A stretch of DNA of 14,706 nucleotides from CAZAQB01 sp964487155 (lineage in GTDB: Bacteria; Pseudomonadota; Gammaproteobacteria; Nitrococcales; Nitrococcaceae): positions 1-14,706 of the forward strand of contig CAZAQB010000083.1 of NCBI GenBank assembly GCA_964487155.1. Reading direction: 5' to 3'. How positions within the stretch are numbered: position 1 is the first letter of the stretch; every line of letters starts with the position of its first letter. The notes below the pieces were generated by a model. It ran no database searches, was not told the origin of the DNA, and saw nothing but the letters and a program-made list of their open reading frames with translations. This document shows positions 14,109 through 14,706 of this stretch, in pieces. A program made the position numbers and the translations under genes.

Positions 14109-14465
14109 TCAGTGGCGCCGATCAGGAAAGCGCAGCACCGTCGCCTGCTGCGTCGGCGGCGCCAGGGCCCCGGGGCGCCCCTGCAGCGCCGCCAGGGATT
14201 CCACCAGCCCGCGCCGCCCGGCGACGCTGTCCCACATCATCTTCGAGAGCCGGATGCAGGCCGCCAGCGGGGTGTGGGAGCGCTCCCGCTCCCGGTCGAT
14301 ACGCCACTGCAGCCGCCGCAGGCGCCGGCGCCGCTCCTCCGGCTGCGCTGCCAGGAACTCCTCGATCAACTCGGCCCGGCGCGCCTCGAAGGTCTCCGGA
14401 TCCTGGTGCGCCAGGTTCGCCCAGTGGTCGAAGTCGAAAGGCTTCTCCGCAGCGTTGGTCTTCAT
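14109..14465 (-). CDS. DUF3135-type small protein of unknown function
   Basis: The 118-residue protein has the N-terminal signature FDFDHWANLAHQDPETFEARR that I associate with the DUF3135 family, found mainly in gammaproteobacteria and without known function. The middle (about 20-60) is rich in Arg and Glu (EERRRRLRRLQWRIDRERER) and probably helical. There is no signal peptide or membrane segment, so it should be cytoplasmic. The ATG at 14463-14465 has GGAGG 6 nt upstream, which decides the start. The frame is open to 14693, but the upstream part contains the promoter-like and palindromic sequences and lacks coding character. It precedes rpmE2 by 197 bp, and the two probably have separate promoters. 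Confidence 0.85.
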   Translation of the reverse strand: MKTNAAEKPFDFDHWANLAHQDPETFEARRAELIEEFLAAQPEERRRRLRRLQWRIDRERERSHTPLAACIRLSKMMWDSVAGRRGLVESLAALQGRPGALAPPTQQATVLRFPDRRH

Positions 14466-14529
14466 GGCCCGCCTCCATCGCCCAGAACCCGATGTCGTTT
14501 CTGTGAAGTGCGACACAGCATCTTTCCAG

Positions 14530-14538
14530 AAGATAGCA
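14530..14538 (-). promoter_or_regulatory. Possible extended -10 promoter for the DUF3135 gene
   Basis: Minus-strand TGCTATCTT has a TG extension and TATCTT (4 of 6 matches) about 65 nt before the ATG. No good -35 is seen. A small ATCTT/AAGAT inverted repeat (14520-14534) overlaps it. Confidence 0.35.
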
Positions 14539-14583
14539 CAGCGGGCCGAGGGCCAGCGGGGGCGGTGGTGGCAGAGTGTGAAC

Positions 14584-14618
14584 GTAGTGGGTCGCGTGGC
14601 GCGAGCTGCGCCTGACCC
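14584..14618 (+). repeat. GTAG-headed REP-like palindrome 4
   Basis: GTAG (14584-14587), one base, then a two-tier stem: GGGTC (14589-14593) with GACCC (14614-14618) outside, and GGCGC (14598-14602) with GCGCC (14608-14612) inside. The head and nested stem match the REP layout of palindromes 1-3, but the stem sequence differs. Confidence 0.65.
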
Positions 14619-14635
14619 GCCAGCAGGCAGCTTCC

Positions 14636-14663
14636 GTAGCCCCACGTTGCGAAGAAACGTGGG
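14636..14663 (+). repeat. GTAG-headed REP-like palindrome 5
   Basis: GTAG (14636-14639), one base, then CCCACGTT (14641-14648), a 7-nt loop GCGAAGA, and AACGTGGG (14656-14663), a perfect 8-bp stem. It lies 17 bp after palindrome 4 in the same orientation, upstream of the DUF3135 gene. Confidence 0.65.
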
Positions 14664-14706
14664 AGCCAGCGTAGCAAACGCCGACGCAGTCATCCGTGAG
14701 CCCCTG

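Overview
The window is about 14.7 kb of GC-rich DNA with strongly G/C-ending codons. The gene content points to a gammaproteobacterium: pilMNOPQ followed by aroK-aroB, with a class A penicillin-binding protein gene divergent from pilM. An Ectothiorhodospiraceae-like or other halo-/alkaliphilic Chromatiales host is my guess from the overall style. Nothing in the window proves it.

Left part (1-8275). After a C-terminal gene fragment on the + strand (1-123), eight genes run leftward as one tightly packed operon: pilM, pilN, pilO, pilP, pilQ, aroK, aroB, dgt. Most junctions overlap by 4 bp or have a 1-bp gap. The exceptions are pilP-pilQ (178 nt) and pilQ-aroK (176 nt). pilMNOPQ builds the type IV pilus alignment complex and the outer-membrane secretin. 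aroK and aroB are shikimate-pathway enzymes. dgt encodes an HD-domain dNTP triphosphohydrolase.

Middle part (8276-11616). A 172-bp divergent intergenic region carries a clean 8-bp inverted repeat and an extended -10 promoter. It leads rightward into the PBP1A gene mrcA (peptidoglycan glycosyltransferase/transpeptidase). A well-initiated gene for a nucleotidyltransferase-like protein of unknown function follows in the same direction.

Repeat-rich convergent region (11617-12038). It holds a mirror-image array of heptanucleotides (GGACTGA facing TCAGTCC, two 42-bp arms), then three GTAG-headed REP-like palindromes, then an intrinsic terminator for gltA.

Right part (12039-14706). gltA (hexameric-type citrate synthase), rpmE2 (cysteine-free L31) and a small DUF3135-type gene all run leftward. 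The gltA leader is about 320 nt and contains several inverted repeats. Two more GTAG-headed palindromes with different stems lie upstream of the DUF3135 gene. 

Most genes here are ordinary core genes. I see no phage, CRISPR, toxin-antitoxin or biosynthetic system. The least explained parts are the heptamer mirror array, the family of GTAG-headed palindromes, the nucleotidyltransferase-like protein, and the structured pilM/mrcA and gltA upstream regions.
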